The notes beneath the pieces were generated by a model that did not search any database, was not told the DNA's origin, and saw nothing but the letters and a program-made list of their open reading frames with translations. From DATDMG01 sp036518955 (GTDB lineage: Bacteria; Actinomycetota; Actinomycetes; Actinomycetales; Kineosporiaceae): a stretch of DNA of 17,477 bases. Of this stretch, positions 14,009 to 17,477 are shown piece after piece (position 1 is the first letter of the stretch; each line of letters opens with the position of its first letter). The position numbers were made by a program, and so were the translations under genes. The stretch covers positions 1 to 17,477 of the forward strand of contig DATDMG010000249.1 of the NCBI GenBank assembly GCA_036518955.1. Direction: 5' to 3'.

Positions 14009-15341
14009 CCCGGGCCACGGCGTAGCGGTCCTGCGCCTCGCCCGGTCCTGGACCCCGACGGCCCTGGGCTCGTCGCTCCTCGCCTGGGAGATCCCCCTGG
14101 TCGTCGCCGTCGTGGGGCGGATGGCGCAGGGGACGCAGGCGATGGCGGCGCTGGGCGCGGGACTCGCGGTCCTGGTCGTGGTGAACTCTCCGGCGCTCGC
14201 GCTCGCCCCCCTCGTGGTGGCCGAGATCCACTCCCGCGGACCCCGAGCGCTCTCCCGGCAGGCCGCCATCACTGGGGTGACCGGGTGCGCGGCGCTTGTC
14301 GCGCTGGCGGCCCTCCCCGGCGTCTCCGCCGCGTTCCCGGCGGTGCTCGGTCTGCCGACCGAGCTGCGGGCGGACTTCCGGCTGTGCCTGCTCGCCTTCG
14401 CGACGGCCCCGCTCGCCGTGGCCGTACGACGGCGTTTCCACGGCCGGCTCATCGCCGCCAACGCCACCGGCCCGATCGCGACGGCGACCGCGGTGCGCAT
14501 CGCGGTGACCGTCATGGCAGCGCTCGTCGAGCGGTGGGCGGCCTTCCCGTCGGCCGCAGTGGGCGGCGTGGCCCTGTCGTGCGGAGCCTGGGCCGAGGCG
14601 GGTCTCCTGGTGCGGGGGTGCCGCGGGGTATCCGAGACCGGTCCGGTGTCCCTGGGGCCTCCCGGGAGCGGGCTGGTGGCCCAGCACGCCCGCATGACCT
14701 CCGTCGTCCTGCTGAACATGAGCCCGGCGCTGGTCACCACGGTCGTCATCGCCTGGTCGCACCAGGCGTCGGCGTCCCTGATCGTCTGGCCGGCGCTCTA
14801 CGGGCTGTTGTCCCTGGGGACGGTGCCGCTCTCGGACGTCGACTCGGTCGGCGCCGCCTTCCTGCGGCGTGGGGGACCGCCCCCGGTGCTGCGGCGCTTC
14901 GTGGTGCTGCTCGGCGGCGGGTTGCTGACGATCGCGCTGCTCGTCGCCCTGACGCCGCTCGCGCGGCTGTACCTGGAGAACTTCAGCGGCGTCCCCCGGG
15001 AGCCGGCCGAGCTGGGCCTTCGATGGTGCCTCCCGGTGGTGCTCGCCCCCACGCTGTGGGCGCTGCGCGGCCGGTTGCGTGCCGTGGCCATCGCCGGGGG
15101 CAGCGCGGGAGCGCTGCCCCGCGCCGCGGCCGTGCACCTGGCCGTCCTCCTCGGCGTCGGGGCGGCGCTCCCGTTCACCACGCTGCCGGGGGTGGCCTGC
15201 GCGAGCGTGGCCGTCGTCGCCGCACTGGTCGGCGAGACCGTGGCGCTGCAGGCCGCCGGTCGGGGCGCGGGCGGGGAGGACCGGCAGGTTCGGGGGGAAG
15301 GTGACCGGCTGGAGGCGCCGTCAGAGCCGGGGCGCCCCTGA
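13974..15341 (+). CDS. Polytopic membrane protein, probable exporter of the peptide product
   Basis: A 455-residue hydrophobic protein with roughly 10-12 transmembrane segments. I chose GTG 13974: GGGAGGGGC lies about ten bases upstream, and the start then overlaps the ThiF-like gene by 35 bp, which suggests coupled translation. Hydrophobic blocks include GSSLLAWEIPLVVAVVG, LAVLVVVNSPALALAPLVVA, VVLLNMSPALVTTVVIAW, VVLLGGGLLTIALLVAL and AVLLGVGAALPF. The overall pattern (TM1 with a charged LARSW start, two similar halves, long cytoplasmic tail) is reminiscent of MOP/MATE-type flippases, but I see no diagnostic motif and do not insist on the family. Its place directly behind the peptide-modifying enzyme makes export of, and self-protection against, the product the likely role. 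The hydrophilic C-terminal 30 residues (GGEDRQVRGEGDRLEAPS) overlap the AraC gene end by 21 bp on the other strand. Confidence 0.72.
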   Translation: MTSPAAAQPDGDPGHGVAVLRLARSWTPTALGSSLLAWEIPLVVAVVGRMAQGTQAMAALGAGLAVLVVVNSPALALAPLVVAEIHSRGPRALSRQAAITGVTGCAALVALAALPGVSAAFPAVLGLPTELRADFRLCLLAFATAPLAVAVRRRFHGRLIAANATGPIATATAVRIAVTVMAALVERWAAFPSAAVGGVALSCGAWAEAGLLVRGCRGVSETGPVSLGPPGSGLVAQHARMTSVVLLNMSPALVTTVVIAWSHQASASLIVWPALYGLLSLGTVPLSDVDSVGAAFLRRGGPPPVLRRFVVLLGGGLLTIALLVALTPLARLYLENFSGVPREPAELGLRWCLPVVLAPTLWALRGRLRAVAIAGGSAGALPRAAAVHLAVLLGVGAALPFTTLPGVACASVAVVAALVGETVALQAAGRGAGGEDRQVRGEGDRLEAPSEPGRP

Positions 15342-16145
15342 CGACGCCGTCCCGGCCCGGGCGCCCATGGCGTAGCGGCCGGGGGTGACCCCGAGGACCC
15401 GCTTGAAGCTGCGGCTGAGGTGGGGTTGGTCGCAGAAGCCGCTCGCGGCGGCGACCTCCGACAGTGACATCCCGGTGAGGATCAGGCGCCGGGCGAGATC
15501 GACGCGGCGGGTGAGGAGGTACTGATGCGGGGTGATCCCGAACTCCAGGCTGAACGAGCGCACCAGGTGGGCCGGGTGCGCGTGCAGCACGGCCGACGCC
15601 TCGCGCAGCGTGATGCCGCTGACGGTGCGGTCGTCGAGGACGTCCCGGAAGTCCTGGGCGAGGGCCGGCACGGGCGGCCGGGCGGGCCGCTCGCGCCGAG
15701 TCAGATGGCGCCTGAGACGTTCCTTCACGATAGCCAACCGGCTCTCCGCCTCGAACTCCGAACCGGGGACGCGCAGGACGTCGTGCGTGCGCGCCACCAT
15801 TCGCCGGGCGACGTCGTCGACGACGTCGGGTGTGTCGACAGCCGCACCGATGGCGTCGACCGGGAGTTCGCCCTCTTCGAGGTAGAGAACCCGCTTGCGG
15901 AAGCCACCCGGTCGCCCCGGCGACCCGTTGTGCGGGACGTGCGGGGGCAGGAGCGTGAGCGAATGCGTGGCCGCGTCGTGGTCCCGCCGGCCGAGGTCGT
16001 AATGAATCTGGCCGCCCTCGACCAGCAGGAGCGTCCAGGTGGCGTGCGTGTGCATCGGGTAGGAGAACTGTGCGAAGTAGGCGTGGAATACCTCGGAGAC
16101 GCCCGGCAGCGACGGTCTCCATGCGTGCACCTCGGCATCGGTCAT
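15321..16145 (-). CDS. AraC-family transcriptional regulator with cupin-type sensor domain
   Basis: A 274-residue regulator. I chose the ATG at 16145 (MTDAEVHAW) because a promoter-like TACAAT lies just before it, and the 47 codons upstream in frame look non-coding. The N-terminus (residues about 15-95) has the AraC-type cupin pattern FAQFSYPMHTHATWTLLLVEGG and LLPPHVPHNG, which usually binds a small ligand. The C-terminal 100 residues hold two helix-turn-helix units: ITLREASAVLHAHPAHLVRSFS, FGITPHQYLLTRRVDLARRL, and MSLSEVAAASGFCDQPHLSRSFKR, ending in the typical LGVTPGRYA. It faces the exporter gene tail to tail and is divergent from the NRPS gene. It may control the peptide operon, the NRPS or both. 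The ligand is unknown. Confidence 0.92.
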   Translation of the reverse strand: MTDAEVHAWRPSLPGVSEVFHAYFAQFSYPMHTHATWTLLLVEGGQIHYDLGRRDHDAATHSLTLLPPHVPHNGSPGRPGGFRKRVLYLEEGELPVDAIGAAVDTPDVVDDVARRMVARTHDVLRVPGSEFEAESRLAIVKERLRRHLTRRERPARPPVPALAQDFRDVLDDRTVSGITLREASAVLHAHPAHLVRSFSLEFGITPHQYLLTRRVDLARRLILTGMSLSEVAAASGFCDQPHLSRSFKRVLGVTPGRYAMGARAGTASSGAPRL

Positions 16146-16158
16146 GCAAATATTGTAC
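16146..16158 (-). promoter_or_regulatory. -10 element of a probable leaderless promoter for the AraC gene
   Basis: On the minus strand TACAAT (16158-16153) is followed by ATTTGC and then the ATG at 16145. Transcription starting about seven bases after the box would begin at or next to the start codon, so the mRNA would be leaderless; no ribosome binding site precedes this ATG. The -35 region is weak. The box lies within the palindrome TTGTACAA. Confidence 0.5.
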
Positions 16159-16368
16159 AAGACCAGGGGTCGCTCGCTCCGTACTCTTTTCGGACGGGGC
16201 TCATGACCAGGAAGGGCCCCGAATCGGCAGTGAGATCCCAGAGGCGAGGAGAAACCGCCGGTCCCGCCGCGAGCGGACCCCGGCACGGACGCGGCGGGAA
16301 TTCGTGACGGGAATCGATCGAAGCAGAGCCTGCGGGCTCCCCGGAATCAAGAGCGAGGGCTTCCCAGC

Positions 16369-17477
16369 ATGGACGCGCACGGCCACCCGAGGAACAGCGG
16401 AAACGGATCGGGAAACCTGTCGTTCGGGCAGGAACAATTGTGGTTCCTGGAGCAGTTGAACGGGCCCGGTTCCCGGTACAACGTCGGCAAGGCCTTCGTC
16501 GTCACGGGCGAGCTCGACGAGCCGGCCCTGGAGGAGGCGCTCGCACTCGTGCTCGAACGCCAGGAGGCCCTGCGGGCGACCTTCCACCACGTCGACGGCG
16601 TGCCCCGGCAGCAACTGCACGACGTCCGCCGGCCAGCCCTGGAGGTGGTCGACGTCGCCCATCTCGACGACCCGGCGGTGCAGGAGGCGGTGACGTCGCG
16701 GGCGCTGACGCCGTTCTCGCTCGCCGAGGGGCCGTTGTGCCGGTTCGTGCTGTTCCGGAAGGGACCCGGCCGGGCGGTCCTCCTGGTGAGCCTGCACCAC
16801 ATCGTGACCGACGGGTGGTCCACCACGCTGCTGCTGCGCGAGGTCTCGGAGGCGTACGCGGCGCTCGTCCACGGGCGCCGGCCCGAATTCGCGCCCCTGC
16901 CGGTGACCTGGAGCGCCCACGTCGACCGGTTGCGGACCGGCGCGGAACCGGACGAGTGGGCCGAGCAGCTGGCCTTCTGGCGCACCCAGCTCGCCGACCT
17001 CCCGGCGCTGGAACTCCCCGCCGACGGAAGCCGCGACCGTACGACCGGCGCAGGCCACGTGCTGGTCGTCGCGCTGGAGGCGCAGCTGGTCCGCTCGCTC
17101 CGGCAACGGTGCGCGGAACGGCACACATCCCTGTTCGCGGCCCTGGCCGGGGCCCTCGGCCTCGTGCTGGCGCGGTACACGAACCAGCCCGACGTTCCGC
17201 TCGGCATGCCGTTGCTTGGCCGCCCCGACCCCGATCTGGAGCATTTGGTCGGCTACTTCATCAACATGGCCGTGCTGCGGGTCGCCCTTGACGGCGAGGC
17301 CACCTTCTGGCAACTCGCCGACCAGGTCTCGGAATCGGTGCTGGACGTCTACGAGAACGGCGACGTACCGTTCCACCGGGTCGTCGAAGCGGTAGCGCCC
17401 CACCGCGACGCAACCCGGAACCCTCTCTTCCAGGTGTCGCTGCAGGTCCTCGACCGGCATACCGGAGGTGCCGGGCT
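16369..17477 (+). CDS. Non-ribosomal peptide synthetase, N-terminal condensation domain (3' truncated by window edge)
   Basis: The frame opens at ATG 16369 with GAGGG nine bases upstream and stays open to the window end, giving 369 residues. It is a condensation domain: LSFGQEQLWFLEQLNGPGS (motif C1), ALEEALALVLERQEALRATF (C2), the catalytic HHIVTDGW with HHxxxDG at 143-149 and H144 as the predicted base (C3), LVGYFINMAVLR (C5), and NPLFQVSLQV (C7-like). The usual RHExLRTxF is RQEALRATF here. Starting with a condensation domain means the protein either takes a substrate from another synthetase or N-acylates the first residue, as in lipopeptides. Adenylation and carrier domains must lie beyond the window. 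It is divergent from the AraC regulator gene with a 223-bp spacer. Confidence 0.93.
   Translation, partial: MDAHGHPRNSGNGSGNLSFGQEQLWFLEQLNGPGSRYNVGKAFVVTGELDEPALEEALALVLERQEALRATFHHVDGVPRQQLHDVRRPALEVVDVAHLDDPAVQEAVTSRALTPFSLAEGPLCRFVLFRKGPGRAVLLVSLHHIVTDGWSTTLLLREVSEAYAALVHGRRPEFAPLPVTWSAHVDRLRTGAEPDEWAEQLAFWRTQLADLPALELPADGSRDRTTGAGHVLVVALEAQLVRSLRQRCAERHTSLFAALAGALGLVLARYTNQPDVPLGMPLLGRPDPDLEHLVGYFINMAVLRVALDGEATFWQLADQVSESVLDVYENGDVPFHRVVEAVAPHRDATRNPLFQVSLQVLDRHTGGAG

Noticed and set aside
1..17477. CRISPR array, rRNA or tRNA genes
   Set aside because: No regularly spaced repeats, no rRNA signature and no cloverleaf were seen on either strand by eye.

Overview
The window is high-GC DNA with actinomycete-type gene content: GTG/TTG starts, strong GGAGG-type ribosome binding sites, a LuxR-type regulator and an NRPS. 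Streptomyces or a relative is plausible, but the sequence alone does not fix the genus. It is a mosaic of intact modules separated by scars of mobile DNA.

Region 1 (1-2500): the C-terminus of a LuxR-family regulator, a complete NAD-dependent epimerase-like gene, then about 1.1 kb of debris. The debris holds an IS630-type transposase N-terminus running into a WD40-repeat scrap, a possible small membrane protein and an orphan C-terminal fragment. Region 2 (2511-4760, minus): a 749-aa protein joining an N-terminal DUF4157 (eCIS-associated) domain with HELTH motif to a C-terminal half carrying M15-peptidase zinc-ligand motifs. It is a candidate injected or secreted peptidoglycan-cutting effector. 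Region 3 (4790-5468): a group II intron reverse-transcriptase fragment and unassigned DNA.

Region 4 (5469-8570) is a guanidine module read directly from RNA motifs. A divergent intergenic region carries a guanidine-I (ykkC) riboswitch on the minus strand in front of an APC-family permease. It also carries a guanidine-III (ykkC-III) pseudoknot riboswitch on the plus strand, abutting the ribosome binding site of an arginase/agmatinase-fold hydrolase that resembles guanidine hydrolase (GdmH). Uptake and hydrolysis of guanidine are therefore probably induced together by two unrelated RNA sensors. A true nitrilase (9458-10408) follows after about 890 bp; its link to guanidine is uncertain.

Region 5 (10482-17477) looks like a specialised-metabolite locus. 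On the minus strand is a degenerate leucyl-tRNA-synthetase relative that keeps an editing (CP1)-like domain but shows no HIGH or KMSKS motif. Divergent from it, after an 800-bp spacer with a 2 x 17 bp tandem repeat and a strong hairpin, lies a compact operon: a 20-codon peptide with an excellent ribosome binding site, a 12-bp perfect hairpin, a 356-aa ThiF/MccB-like adenylating enzyme, and an overlapping polytopic membrane protein (probable exporter). This is the layout of microcin C- or pantocin-like peptide antibiotic loci. An AraC regulator faces the operon. An NRPS gene starting with a condensation domain runs off the right edge. The peptide/E1-like enzyme/exporter operon with a nearby synthetase-derived protein is the best candidate for an undescribed system. 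The guanidine island is the best-supported functional reading.
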